From Photobacterium frigidiphilum (GTDB lineage: Bacteria > Pseudomonadota > Gammaproteobacteria > Enterobacterales > Vibrionaceae), in contig NZ_PYMJ01000001.1 of assembly GCF_003025615.1 (NCBI RefSeq), positions 1 to 64,000 of the forward strand: a stretch of 64,000 bases of DNA, written 5' to 3'. A program made the translations under genes and the position numbers. Shown one piece after another: positions 53,472 to 63,069 of this stretch; within the stretch, counting starts at the first letter, position 1; every line of letters begins with the position of its first letter. The notes beneath the pieces are model-generated. The model worked only from the letters and a program-made list of their open reading frames with translations. It made no database searches and was not told the origin of the DNA.

Positions 53472-54800
53472 CTACGCAATAGGCAGCTTAATTCGAAATT
53501 TTGTTTTTTCTGGATCACTTTTAAGTGCAATCGTACCGCCGTAGCTCTGTACGATACGTTGCACAATAGATAACCCCAGCCCTAAGCCAAACGACAAACC
53601 TCCTTTTTTGGTGGTGAAGTTTGGTTGGAAAATTTTTCTACGAGTCACTTCTTCTATAACTGGTCCGTTATTGCTGATAGTGATTAATAGTCGATTCTTC
53701 GAGCAACGGGTAATAATCTCTATATGCGGATTATCCGTATACTCCATTGCATCACAGGCATTTTTAATGATGTTAACCCACACCTGTACTAACTCTGTCA
53801 CACTCGCGTTAATGGTTGGCAGTACTGCTGGTCGCAATACGACATTGACACGACGTAAATTACTTTGCAGTAAAGCCAACGACTTATGGATGGTGTCATT
53901 CACATCGACATCTGGCTGACGCGCTTGATCACTACCCCCTAGCTGCTTAACTGAACGCACAATACTTGCTGCATGTTTACCGGCTAAACGCATGTCATGA
54001 AGATCGCGCCCTATATCCCAATACTGTAAGGCTTCATCCAAATTGGTAAGCCATAAGTCAGGCACATCACCCTTTGGTACCGCTCGGGCTAATTGTCGAG
54101 CTTGGTCACGGTCTAATCGATACATCTCTTGCAGGATCTTCGCTCGCTTGCGAACTTCAGCAGATGTTGCAGATTGTCCATCACAAATACCCGAGTCTAA
54201 AAAAGGCGAGACTTCTGGTTTATTTTCTTCAAGAAAACGACAGATAGAATTCTGAACACCTTCTGTTTTACTGCTTAATACCCCTACGGCATTATTCAAT
54301 TCATGAGCAATACCTGCGGCAAGTTGACCTAGAGTAGTCATTTGTTCAGCGGCATACAGTTTCTGTAATGCTTGTTCTTTTTCTATGGCCTCTAACCCAG
54401 TCAACATTTGGCGCTGAGCTAATTCATGGACCATTACCGGCATAAACTGCTCAACCAATGAGCCGTAGATTTCAGGCTCAATGGGTTGAGTGTTTAAATC
54501 AATCCACGCAATTTCACTGTCTTTTTCTGCAATTACTGTGGTTGATGCCACTAATGTTTGCGCAAAATAACTATGCACACCAAAGAACATGCCTTGTTCA
54601 ACACGAAAGACTTTTGCCGTAAGACCACTGGTTTCATTTTGAAGAGACCCAGATAGCTCTCCCCTTTTAACCCAGTACAATTTGTCGTTGAAGCCATCCT
54701 GCTTTAAGACCTGCGTACCTGCGCGAACAGAAACCGTTCGTGCGCTGTGACTAAAATAAACATCGACAATACGCTGTAAAGCCTTCGGTTGATGCATCAA
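53472..54800 (-). CDS. Sensor histidine kinase with cNMP-binding-like domain, module 1
   Basis: The 442-residue soluble kinase begins with a CRP-like cyclic-nucleotide-binding fold (residues ~5-125, including TQVLKQDGFNDKLYWVKRGE and MFFGVHSYFAQ). A HisKA helix with H166 (GQLAAGIAHELNNAVG), a ~100-residue helical insertion (TSAEVRKRAKILQEMYRLDR ... YWDIGRDLHDM) and a HATPase with NIIKNACDAME, SNNGPV and FGLGLGLSIVQRI follow. No membrane span is seen, so it senses a cytoplasmic or protein signal. It lies between a DASS carboxylate carrier and the receiver gene. Whether it really binds cAMP is unknown. Confidence 0.88.
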   Translation of the reverse strand: MMHQPKALQRIVDVYFSHSARTVSVRAGTQVLKQDGFNDKLYWVKRGELSGSLQNETSGLTAKVFRVEQGMFFGVHSYFAQTLVASTTVIAEKDSEIAWIDLNTQPIEPEIYGSLVEQFMPVMVHELAQRQMLTGLEAIEKEQALQKLYAAEQMTTLGQLAAGIAHELNNAVGVLSSKTEGVQNSICRFLEENKPEVSPFLDSGICDGQSATSAEVRKRAKILQEMYRLDRDQARQLARAVPKGDVPDLWLTNLDEALQYWDIGRDLHDMRLAGKHAASIVRSVKQLGGSDQARQPDVDVNDTIHKSLALLQSNLRRVNVVLRPAVLPTINASVTELVQVWVNIIKNACDAMEYTDNPHIEIITRCSKNRLLITISNNGPVIEEVTRRKIFQPNFTTKKGGLSFGLGLGLSIVQRIVQSYGGTIALKSDPEKTKFRIKLPIA

Positions 54801-54820
54801 TACACCCCTTTAAGCACTTA

Positions 54821-56236
54821 TTAAATATGATCGATAAGGTGTAATAACCAAATCATTACGAAACTCATTAGCACACCAACAATACCAATAATGACACCTA
54901 CACGTGCCATCTGATTACTTTGAACATGACCTGTCGCATGCGCTAGCGCATTTGGTGGCGTACTGATGGGTAAAGACATACCAAGAGAAGCCGCAAAAGT
55001 AACAACAAGGATAAGTGTGATTTCCCCTCCCAGCGGAGTGAGCGAGGTCATGGATGTGCCTAACGCCGCCATTATTGGCATTAATAAGTTAGCCGTTGCC
55101 GTGTGAGACATGAAATTGGCCATCAATAAACACAATATCGCCGCCCCTGCTAACACAACATATGGCGAGTAGTTATCAAATGGGATGCTATTCACCATAA
55201 GGCGAGCTAACCCCGTTTGATCGAGTGCTAAACCGAGCGCGATACCACCAGATACTAACCAAAGCACATCCCAAGAGATCTTCTTCAGATCTTCTTTATT
55301 GATGATGCCTGTTAATGAAAATATCGCGACAGGAATAAGCGCAACAGTGTAAGAATTCATACCGTGTGATGAACCCATTAACCACAATAAAATGGTTAAA
55401 CCAAAGGTAATGTATACCGTGATTGCTTTCGGTGTTTTAAGAAACTTACCCTTAATGGTCAGTTCAATTTTCTCTTGCTTCGCAGGGTAAAGGTAGTTGA
55501 TAAGAAACCATGCAAATACGAGTAAGATAGCGACAAAAGGCACGCCAAAGAACATCCACTCCCCGAACGAGATCATGTTATCTTCTGATATATACTTCAA
55601 TGCGATCGCATTCGGTGGGGTGCCAATCGGCGTACCAATACCACCAATATTCGCCGCGACAGGTACACAAAGTGCAAAGGCTATTTTACCCGGATCTTTC
55701 ACGCCAAATAACGCAATGACTGGCGCAAGAATAGATAACATCATCGCCGTGGTGGCGGTATTCGACATGAACATCGAAAAAATAGCGGTGATCAACATCA
55801 GCCCGAACATGACATACTTGGGCTGAGTACCAAACGGCTTTAACAGTACACGCGCAAGGTTAACATCGAGGCGGTATTTGGTTGCAGCCATTGCAAGGAA
55901 AAAGCCCCCTAAAAACAGCATAATAATAGGGCTAGCAAACGTTGCCATAATGTCGCTAGACACTAATAACTCACCAAAATGTGCTTGCCCTTCATCCTGA
56001 CGGAACAGGTATAACCCTTTATCAGAAAGCAATAACAACTCAAGAACAATAATAACCACTGACGTCGCATAAATAGGGATAGGTTCAAGTACCCAACATA
56101 ATGCAGCCAGTAAGAAAATGGCTATTACACGCTGTTGAACAATAGTAAGCCCTTCAACAGGAAATGCTGACGCTGGCAGTAATAAAATTATGAGTGGAAT
56201 TAAGATTGGTACTATGTACCGGATGTACTGACGCAT
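54821..56236 (-). CDS. DASS/SLC13-family sodium-coupled carboxylate transporter
   Basis: The 471-residue membrane protein has about eleven hydrophobic spans and both DASS sodium/substrate signatures: ANIGGIGTPIGTPPNAIALK (about 195-214) and LGMSLPISTPPNALAHATGH (about 415-434), each with SNT/TPPN-like loops. MSNTATTAMMLSILAPVI is also typical. Such carriers take up di- or tricarboxylates such as succinate, malate or citrate, sometimes sulfate. The kinase and receiver genes follow at once, so this may be a carboxylate-sensing operon. AAGGGA stands ~10 bases before the ATG. Confidence 0.92.
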   Translation of the reverse strand: MRQYIRYIVPILIPLIILLLPASAFPVEGLTIVQQRVIAIFLLAALCWVLEPIPIYATSVVIIVLELLLLSDKGLYLFRQDEGQAHFGELLVSSDIMATFASPIIMLFLGGFFLAMAATKYRLDVNLARVLLKPFGTQPKYVMFGLMLITAIFSMFMSNTATTAMMLSILAPVIALFGVKDPGKIAFALCVPVAANIGGIGTPIGTPPNAIALKYISEDNMISFGEWMFFGVPFVAILLVFAWFLINYLYPAKQEKIELTIKGKFLKTPKAITVYITFGLTILLWLMGSSHGMNSYTVALIPVAIFSLTGIINKEDLKKISWDVLWLVSGGIALGLALDQTGLARLMVNSIPFDNYSPYVVLAGAAILCLLMANFMSHTATANLLMPIMAALGTSMTSLTPLGGEITLILVVTFAASLGMSLPISTPPNALAHATGHVQSNQMARVGVIIGIVGVLMSFVMIWLLHLIDHI

Positions 56237-56766
56237 AATGATGTTATTCCCTTAAAACAAAAAATGAATCTGTTGTTCACAACTTCGGTCTATTCCTTTG
56301 TCGCTGTTTATTATTCTTAAGCAATACAACATTGGCATTGCGCATATAAACAGTCGTTCTTGTTGGTGGAATGGCTCTGAAAAGCTGTGTTTCACTGCTG
56401 ATTTGATAACCTAACTATAATCAACAACTACTCTAAGACTTTAGTAGTACTCATTTTGGGTGTAAAAGGACTACTTTTCTTCGTTATAGATCAATTATTT
56501 TGTGAAATGTAAGTAAGTTTTAATTAAATAGTTATAGTTACGATTGTTCATATACAAGGGATTAAAAGAGTAAACCAACAAAAATGGAGATCTAAATCAC
56601 AAATACAACTAAAGCGTGATTTACATCACCTTTATTGGGCGTGTTATATAAATAAAAGTATCTTCAACAAAAAACGCCTTCAACAAATTGTGTTAAAGGC
56701 GCTCGGGTAGATTTTATTCATTACGTTGGTGCAGTGATGTTCGTTAGAAGTGCATATCAGTAACCA
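56237..56766. other. 530-bp leader of the DASS operon
   Basis: AT-rich sequence without a gene. It holds a CRP-like GTGA-TTTACA-TCAC at 56616-56629 about 380 bp before the DASS start, too far for direct activation unless the leader is long. It also holds the MATE terminator at its right end. No repeat copy is present. Confidence 0.45.
56670..56702 (-). terminator. Terminator after the MATE gene
   Basis: CGCCTTCAACA (56676-56686) pairs with TGTTAAAGGCG (56692-56702) with one G-T. A T run follows on the minus strand. Confidence 0.82.
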
Positions 56767-58275
56767 TTATTGCGGTTTAGTTTCCTTGCTGAATGTTTCT
56801 TCCAAGACATCTTCTGATGCCATATAGGTACGAGAAGAACAAAATGGCGTCATTGGTACACTTGGCTCTAGCACTTCCAATTCTTGCTGTTTACGTTCGT
56901 GATCGTGTCCCATTTTTTTCACTTGGCGAATCACCAAAAAATAACCCAAGATCCCGAAGACTATAGAGCCTACCGCCTGCCCCATTAATACCCCACCAGC
57001 ACCAGCAATTTGACCGCCAAGAATTACAAATGGAATCGTGCCGATGGTTGCTTTACCCATATTCAATGCCGTTGACCATGTAGGACGATTCAAGTTATTG
57101 AAAGCAGCATTTGCCACAAACAATGCACCATTAAAAATAAAGGTAATTGCCACAAAAGAGCAAAAGATCATCACAATTTCGGCGGAATCGCCTTTTAGGC
57201 TAAACATACCTATGAGCAAATCTTGCCCTAGCCACAATACGATTGATACCAAGACACAATAGAGAGAGGTAAATAACATCGCATCGCGTAACGTGCGGTT
57301 AATACGATCCCAATGACCTGCACCAAAATTTTGCCCAATAATAGGGCCTACTGCACCAGATAAAGAGAAAACCAACGCGAAACATACTGGCATGATTCGA
57401 CCTATCACAGCGTAACCCGCGACATAATTCTCGCCAAATTGAGCAATATTACTGGTAACAATGGCATTACCTATTGGTGTTGCGGTATTAGTTAATATGG
57501 CAGGGAGAGCAATTTTATATATGGTTGGAATGTATAATTTAAAGACACTAAATTCTGGTTTTGCCACGAGATTGTGCTTGTAAATAACGGCATAAAGAGA
57601 AAAAACCATTACCGCTAAACGCGCAAAAACTGATGCAATTGCCGCCCCTTGCACCCCCATTGATAGCCCAAAAATAAGTATTGGGTCCAATATTGCGTTT
57701 ACACCGCCACCAATTAATGTGGCGACCATAGAGCGTCGAGCATCTCCAACTCCACGAAGTGCTGCCCCCGCAGACATAGAAATAGCAATTAAAGGGGCGC
57801 TAGGTAGTAAAATGACCAAGTACTGGGTAGCCACTTCAGCGACTCGCCCTTTCGCACCAATCATGCTTAATAATACAGGCAGTTGCCAAAGCATGACCGT
57901 TACTAAAATTGCGCTGATGATAAAGGCAAATATCATCACATTAACGGTTAGTACTCTGGCTTCATCTCGTTTTTGCGCCCCTAAAGCCCTTGAAACAAGT
58001 GCACCAGCCGCAATAGAGGTACCAATAGAGGCAGATATCGAAAAGAAAACTAATGTACCCGCAAAACCAATTGCAGCCGCAAGCTCAACCTCACCCAACA
58101 TACTAATAAATAGCATGTCGAGTAGATCAACCAAGAACAGGGCCATTAAGCCAATAGCCCCTGTACCCGACATAACGACAATGTGGCGCATGGGTGAGCC
58201 AGTCACAAACTTCGCGTGCGTGTTATGTGTTTTATTTAAGGGATCTTTCGCTTCTGACGTTTGTGCCACATGCAC
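56767..58275 (-). CDS. MATE-family multidrug/toxin efflux protein
   Basis: The 502-residue protein has about twelve hydrophobic spans in two halves with MATE hallmarks: TSIAAGALVSRALGAQKRDE in the first half, SAGAALRGVGDARRSM, and VGPIIGQNFGAGHWDRINRT in the second half. It exports cationic or other toxins with Na+ or H+. A cytoplasmic tail of ~45 residues (HERKQQELEVLEPSVP ...) is longer than usual. The start is a GTG, either at 58275 or two codons later at 58269, where GGAG is better placed; no ATG is available in this frame. Confidence 0.9.
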   Translation of the reverse strand: MHVAQTSEAKDPLNKTHNTHAKFVTGSPMRHIVVMSGTGAIGLMALFLVDLLDMLFISMLGEVELAAAIGFAGTLVFFSISASIGTSIAAGALVSRALGAQKRDEARVLTVNVMIFAFIISAILVTVMLWQLPVLLSMIGAKGRVAEVATQYLVILLPSAPLIAISMSAGAALRGVGDARRSMVATLIGGGVNAILDPILIFGLSMGVQGAAIASVFARLAVMVFSLYAVIYKHNLVAKPEFSVFKLYIPTIYKIALPAILTNTATPIGNAIVTSNIAQFGENYVAGYAVIGRIMPVCFALVFSLSGAVGPIIGQNFGAGHWDRINRTLRDAMLFTSLYCVLVSIVLWLGQDLLIGMFSLKGDSAEIVMIFCSFVAITFIFNGALFVANAAFNNLNRPTWSTALNMGKATIGTIPFVILGGQIAGAGGVLMGQAVGSIVFGILGYFLVIRQVKKMGHDHERKQQELEVLEPSVPMTPFCSSRTYMASEDVLEETFSKETKPQ

Positions 58276-58315
58276 TCCATTCTTTTTATAATAAACGGCA
58301 CTTTATCGTTCGATC

Positions 58316-58346
58316 CTAAAAAAGGCGCATAAAGCGCCCCTTTTAA
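58316..58346 (-). terminator. Terminator after the CBS-domain gene
   Basis: AAAAGGCGC pairs with GCGCCCCTTTT with a small bulge around TTTAT. T run on the minus strand. Confidence 0.65.
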
Positions 58347-58373
58347 CGTATTTAAATAATCATAGACTCAAAA

Positions 58374-58790
58374 TCAAACTGGGTGCTTAAAGCATTCACC
58401 AATCTGGGTACTAATTGCCGTTAATACATCACGGCGAGTAATCACTCCAACCAATAATCCATTGTTAACGACAGGATAGATTTTTGGTTTTTGACCAGAC
58501 ATTACTTCTGCGAGTTCGATAATTGAATCTTCAGGTGAAACAGTCAGTACATCTGGTCGCATGCAATCATCGACATTGTGTGTGTCTTGGCAGTGATAGC
58601 CCACTTTCAATAGCTTATGAATCATATCTTGTTCAGACAAAAAGCCAACCACACGTTTCTGCTCGTCGATTACTGGTCCGCCAATCTGCTTAGCCGTAAG
58701 CAGCTTATCAAGAGCGACCGATAGCGACATATGCTTATCAAATGTGACTGGTCGACTATTCATATAATCTTTTACTTTTAATGATTCCAT
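58374..58790 (-). CDS. Tandem CBS-domain protein
   Basis: The 138-residue protein consists of two CBS repeats (VKDYMNSRPVTFDKHMSLSV through DEQKRVVGFLSEQDMIHKLL, and VDDCMRPDVLTVSPEDSIIE through NNGLLVGVITRRDVLTAIST). Paired CBS domains bind adenine nucleotides and act as energy or redox sensors. No catalytic domain is attached. A short Cys/His-containing linker (GYHCQDTHNVDDC) lies between the repeats. Target unknown. It is upstream of the MATE gene on the same strand. Confidence 0.88.
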   Translation of the reverse strand: MESLKVKDYMNSRPVTFDKHMSLSVALDKLLTAKQIGGPVIDEQKRVVGFLSEQDMIHKLLKVGYHCQDTHNVDDCMRPDVLTVSPEDSIIELAEVMSGQKPKIYPVVNNGLLVGVITRRDVLTAISTQIGECFKHPV

Positions 58791-58969
58791 ACATCCCCCA
58801 AACCTATTGTTATAACAAGAGAAACAAGTTACGAGCTTTTTTATTATTGCCGGATACCTGCTCCGATAAACTAAGTGTCGTCTATTTCCTTGAAATTACT
58901 AAATCGAAATTACTAATTTTATTGATAGCTAAAAACTATCACTCAACGAAATATCTGTTTTCCACTTAT

Positions 58970-59012
58970 AAAAAAGCCCTTCTGCTCACTAATGATTAGA
59001 AAGCAGAAAGGA
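58970..59012 (-). terminator. Probable terminator after the DUF945 gene
   Basis: CCTTCTGC pairs with GCAGAAAGG. On the minus strand GGGCTTTTTTAT follows. The loop is about 20 bases. Confidence 0.55.
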
Positions 59013-59066
59013 TCTTGCATGTACTATGCCATTATTCAGTAGCGAGACTTGGCATCATCAAAGTGC

Positions 59067-60377
59067 TTACATGAATAACATCAGCAGCATCGTAATCGGT
59101 AATTGATCACCCGACGCTAAAACAATTTGATCGCCTTTGATTTGCATTTGAAGCTTATAGTTACCATCTTCAAGTACAACCACGCCACCCTGCTCCATCA
59201 TTTGTGCTCTTTCCAGAAGAATCGGATCTTCATCTACAATTGCTTGAGGCAAAATCAAACTAATTTGACCTGATAGTTTTTCAGATATTTTAGCCATGTT
59301 TTCAGAAGCACGAGCAAGACCAGGCGCAATGTCTAAAGTAATATTACTGCTCACATCACCCTGTGGTGCTGTAACACTCAAATCTTCAAGCTGAATCTTT
59401 AAGCCTTTAGCAACCAGTAAATCAAGTGCTAATGCCGCTTCTTGCGCCTGAGCTTGTGTCATATTTTCATTCAAGTCATCGGCCATATCACCCAAACGGC
59501 TTAGCGCTGAATAATTTAAGTCCGAAAACGCTAACTTGAAATTCAGATTGGTAAATTCATCACCATTTAAAGAGACAATTTTACCAATCGTCGCTGTATT
59601 CGTATTGGTCATTATCTGGTCGTTAGTATCAGATGCTTTTGCATCAGCTTGCGTTAATACGTTGCTCATACCAACGCTCATGTCTTCAAGAGACACTTGC
59701 ATCTCATTTATCTGATCAATAAAGCTAACGCTTTTTAATGCAAAATCCTGATTACCAATCCAGAATTGACCATCAAGTATCCCTTTTGCACTACCAGATA
59801 AACCAGTAAGTACCATGGCTTCATTTGCAGTCGTAGTCAGTTTCGCTTCTGGTAAGGCATATTCAAATTCGCCATACCCTTTCGCATCCACCACTCCTTT
59901 TAGCACTAACGCACTGGTATCCGCTTTTGCCCCTAATTCTTCAACATATGACATAGGGTTAACCGTAATCGTGAAATCCGTTTTACGTGTAAGTGCTGTT
60001 GACGCAGTAAAAGTAATAGGTGAAACATCTTTTCCCCATATTTCAGCAGCAATCGGTTTTAAATCATCATCAAGTACTAACTGACTTTCAGATGAAATAC
60101 CAAATACGCCATGCGTCATTTTGCTGTCAATATGCCAAACAGTTGGCAAGCCTTCTTCTTCAAAGAAAGGCTTAAAGGCATCTTTAATTTCAACACGAGA
60201 AACGACATCAGAAGATAAGTACCCACGATCGTAGCTTTCGCTGGTGATACTTACATAAGGGCTATCATATTTTCCGACTGTATCCAGATAAATTCGCTCT
60301 CCAACCTGACCAGTTGCAAAAGGCCAACACAGCACAATTAACACTGCACCCGCACCAGCAGCCGCTTTCTTCAACAT
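59067..60377 (-). CDS. DUF945 (YdgA-like) protein
   Basis: The 436-residue protein has an N-terminal signal or anchor (KKAAAGAGAVLIVLCWPFATG) and the DUF945 pattern of repeated beta strands, starting with GERIYLDTVGKYDSPYVSIT and ESYDRGYLSSDVVSRVEI. This YxRGxxxS motif typifies the family (E. coli YdgA). The centre has ALTRKTDFTITVNP. The protein is probably periplasmic and bound to the inner membrane. Function is not established. It is divergent from the second kinase module. Confidence 0.85.
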   Translation of the reverse strand: MLKKAAAGAGAVLIVLCWPFATGQVGERIYLDTVGKYDSPYVSITSESYDRGYLSSDVVSRVEIKDAFKPFFEEEGLPTVWHIDSKMTHGVFGISSESQLVLDDDLKPIAAEIWGKDVSPITFTASTALTRKTDFTITVNPMSYVEELGAKADTSALVLKGVVDAKGYGEFEYALPEAKLTTTANEAMVLTGLSGSAKGILDGQFWIGNQDFALKSVSFIDQINEMQVSLEDMSVGMSNVLTQADAKASDTNDQIMTNTNTATIGKIVSLNGDEFTNLNFKLAFSDLNYSALSRLGDMADDLNENMTQAQAQEAALALDLLVAKGLKIQLEDLSVTAPQGDVSSNITLDIAPGLARASENMAKISEKLSGQISLILPQAIVDEDPILLERAQMMEQGGVVVLEDGNYKLQMQIKGDQIVLASGDQLPITMLLMLFM

Positions 60378-60563
60378 ATCACTTCCTAAAATAGTTTTAT
60401 AAACACAGTTAGTTTATTACAAACAGCAGTAATGAGGTATCGATATCCCTATGAATCAAACAGTAAAGAGAGAATAGTTTACAGGTTTGCTAGATGCCTC
60501 TCAGTCCAATATGGCGAATTATTCTACACTTTTAAAGCCAATGAAGTTTATAAGGATATAAGG

Positions 60564-62498
60564 GTGAATAGTTTTGTCATTTTGTGCCTCGATGATGATC
60601 CAAGGATCATTGAACAGTTAAGCAAAGAGCTTGTCCCCTTTGCTAACCTGTTCGATATTATTAGTGCTGAAAGCATAGAAGAAGCGCATGACACACTTGA
60701 ATTTATCGCACAAAATGGTCAACGCGCTGCAATGGTTATTTGTGATAATGAGCTTGGCAGTGACAATGGCGTTGATTTTATTATTGGGCTAGACCAGCAC
60801 CCTGTAACCCAAAAAGCACGAACCATCCTGCTCAATGATAAACCCCAGCTTGATGCCATTATGCAGGCTGTTAATGAAGGACGGCTCAATTACTGCCTCA
60901 CTAAGCCTTGGAATAAAGAAGAGCTTAATCGTGTATTAATTAAAGAATTAACGACATACATTCTTAAAAACCCCCAAGAAGATTGGCTGCAATACAGCCA
61001 TACCTTAGATCATCGTCGTATTCTTAAAGCCCATATCGACCGTCAGATGTCTAATTTTCGCTCCGGTTTTATTCAAAATACCAACAGCCTTGACGACGAT
61101 ACGCTTGCAAAACAAGTAGCCGATGCTTTACATGACTTTTTTAATGGTAATGATGAAAGCCGAGCGTGCCGCACATATAGCGAAGGACACTTATTAACCA
61201 AAGAAGGCACATCGAATAACTTCCTCTGGTTAATTACCCAAGGAGAAGTGGCTTTATATAAAGAAGATGATGAAGGATGTAGACATGAGGTTGTTCGCAT
61301 CGGTGCCGGACATTTAGTGGGAGGTATGTCATTTGTAACCGGAGAAACCTCATTCTCGACCGGTGTCACCCTAGGAAAGACTGACGTAATCAAGCTTGAT
61401 CGTCAGTTATTTACCAAGGTCATGAATTCACGTAATGAATTACTCCCCCTTTTTACCAACCTTCTATTACGTAATTTTAATCGTCGCTTACAAGGCAGCA
61501 TTAAAACCGAACTACGATTACAGCAAACGTTAAAATCACTCGATAACGCTCACCTACAACTTGTTGATCAAGAAAAAATGGCTATTCTCGGTCAATTGGT
61601 CGCAGGTGTTGCACATGAACTGAATAATCCGGTATCAGCAATTTTAAGAGGCAGTGAAACACTTCAAGAAACTATCGGTAAACTGACTGAATCTGAGTTA
61701 GGTCTAGAAAACCAAAGGCGCGGTAATCATATTCTGCAACAAGCGATGCAATCGAGGCCATTATCCACATCAGAAACTCGCCAACGAGCTAGACAATTAG
61801 AAAGCCAACTGGGTGATCGTCAACTTGCACGCAAAGTGGTTCAGATGGGCATTGATGATAATGAACACCTTTCTAATTGGTTATTGCCGCAAAAAAATCA
61901 ATTAAAAGAAGTGATGAGCGAGTGGGAACACTACTACCAAATGGGCAACTTTCTGCGCTCGATTAATGTTTGTGCACAACGTATTGCTGATTTAGTCAAA
62001 AGTCTAAAAAGTTATGCCAGACAAGATGATGAAAGTACACACACCGTCGATATTCATGAAGGGCTAGAAGATACCTTGGTTATTTTTGAGAACCGTTTAA
62101 AGCGTCATCAAGTTACGAAAGAATATACCCCATTCCCTCTTTTTACCTGCCAGCCCATTGCCCTACAGCAAGTATGGACAAACCTAATTGCGAATGCTTT
62201 AGATACTGTTACTGAACCGGGTGAAATTCGTATCAAAACCCAATATTCACCCGGTAGTAATAAGCAGTCGATGGAGATTGTTATCGAAGACAATGGCAAA
62301 GGTATTCCACTAGAACAACAGAAAAAAATCTTTGAATTGAATTACACCACTAAGCGAGAAGGAAACTTCGGGCTAGGTATTGGCTTGTCGGTTTGCCAAC
62401 AAATAATCAACCAACATGATGGAGATATTCGGGTTGAATCTGAACTCGATAAATACACTCGAATGATTGTAACGCTGCCGATTAACCACAGCAGCTAA
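60564..62498 (+). CDS. Hybrid sensor kinase: receiver - cNMP-like - histidine kinase, module 2
   Basis: The 644-residue soluble protein starts with a receiver (FVILCLDDDP; D61 in ICDNELGSDNG, N91 where Thr/Ser is normal, K114 in TKPWNK) and the same post-receiver tail as the stand-alone receivers. A CRP-like cyclic-nucleotide-binding fold (about 190-310) and a HisKA with H351 (GQLVAGVAHELNNPVS) follow. A ~110-residue insertion (STSETRQRARQLESQLGDRQ ... YYQMGNFLRSI) and a HATPase (NLIANALDTV, EDNGKG, NFGLGIGLSVCQQII) complete it. I chose GTG at 60564, with AAGGA 7 bases upstream and alignment to the two paralogous receivers. The frame upstream to 60432 is unsupported. It is coupled to the next gene by a 10-bp gap. 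Confidence 0.9.
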   Translation: MNSFVILCLDDDPRIIEQLSKELVPFANLFDIISAESIEEAHDTLEFIAQNGQRAAMVICDNELGSDNGVDFIIGLDQHPVTQKARTILLNDKPQLDAIMQAVNEGRLNYCLTKPWNKEELNRVLIKELTTYILKNPQEDWLQYSHTLDHRRILKAHIDRQMSNFRSGFIQNTNSLDDDTLAKQVADALHDFFNGNDESRACRTYSEGHLLTKEGTSNNFLWLITQGEVALYKEDDEGCRHEVVRIGAGHLVGGMSFVTGETSFSTGVTLGKTDVIKLDRQLFTKVMNSRNELLPLFTNLLLRNFNRRLQGSIKTELRLQQTLKSLDNAHLQLVDQEKMAILGQLVAGVAHELNNPVSAILRGSETLQETIGKLTESELGLENQRRGNHILQQAMQSRPLSTSETRQRARQLESQLGDRQLARKVVQMGIDDNEHLSNWLLPQKNQLKEVMSEWEHYYQMGNFLRSINVCAQRIADLVKSLKSYARQDDESTHTVDIHEGLEDTLVIFENRLKRHQVTKEYTPFPLFTCQPIALQQVWTNLIANALDTVTEPGEIRIKTQYSPGSNKQSMEIVIEDNGKGIPLEQQKKIFELNYTTKREGNFGLGIGLSVCQQIINQHDGDIRVESELDKYTRMIVTLPINHSS

Positions 62499-62508
62499 CG
62501 GAGAGCAT

Positions 62509-63009
62509 ATGAACAAATACCTCATCCTATGCGTCGATGATGAGCGAGAAGTATTAGACAGCGTATTTCATGATCTCGCCATACTTGAAGAGCACTTCAT
62601 GATTGAAGCGGCAGAATCTGTCGATGAAGCTAAAGAAGTACTTGCCGATGCCATTACCGATCATATACCGCTGGCGTTGATTTTATGCGATCACATAATG
62701 CCGGGCGAAAAAGGCATCGATTTTTTAATTGAATTAAAGCAACGACCTGAAACAAGAAAAACCCGTAAAGTCTTATTAACAGGCCAAGCTGGATTAGAAG
62801 AAACAATACAAGCCGTCAATAATGCTAGCCTCGATTTTTATGTATCAAAGCCTTGGAATGGCGACAAATTAAAAGAAATAGTTATTGATCAATTAACCAC
62901 CTATATCATTGAGAACGAAAAAGACTTAATGCCATGGATCAGAGTGCTTAATACTGAACGCATCATGCAGGCGCTAAGCGACAATCGTTTATCTTTATCT
63001 GACATTTAA
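62509..63009 (+). CDS. Stand-alone receiver protein, module 2
   Basis: The 166-residue receiver (YLILCVDDEREVL) has D10/D11, D61 (LILCDHIMPGEKG), T91 (RKVLLTGQA) and K114 (VSKPWNG), the same positions as its paralogue at 52988-53461. It also has the tail (TTYIIENEKDLMPWIRVLNT) without an output domain. GGAGAG precedes the ATG. It follows the hybrid kinase directly, so the kinase and receiver probably act as a pair. Confidence 0.9.
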   Translation: MNKYLILCVDDEREVLDSVFHDLAILEEHFMIEAAESVDEAKEVLADAITDHIPLALILCDHIMPGEKGIDFLIELKQRPETRKTRKVLLTGQAGLEETIQAVNNASLDFYVSKPWNGDKLKEIVIDQLTTYIIENEKDLMPWIRVLNTERIMQALSDNRLSLSDI

Positions 63010-63069
63010 TTGTCATACAAACTTTTAGAAATCGTTATAAAGTGTTATCTTGATCACAAAGAATAACCT

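Noticed and set aside
56616-56629. CRP-like site as direct activator of the DASS operon
   Set aside because: It lies ~380 bp before the start codon, too far without evidence of a long leader; kept only as a note in the region entry.
60432-60563. N-terminal extension of the hybrid kinase in the same frame
   Set aside because: No ribosome site, no similarity to the receiver paralogues, and a well-placed AAGGA with GTG start at 60564.
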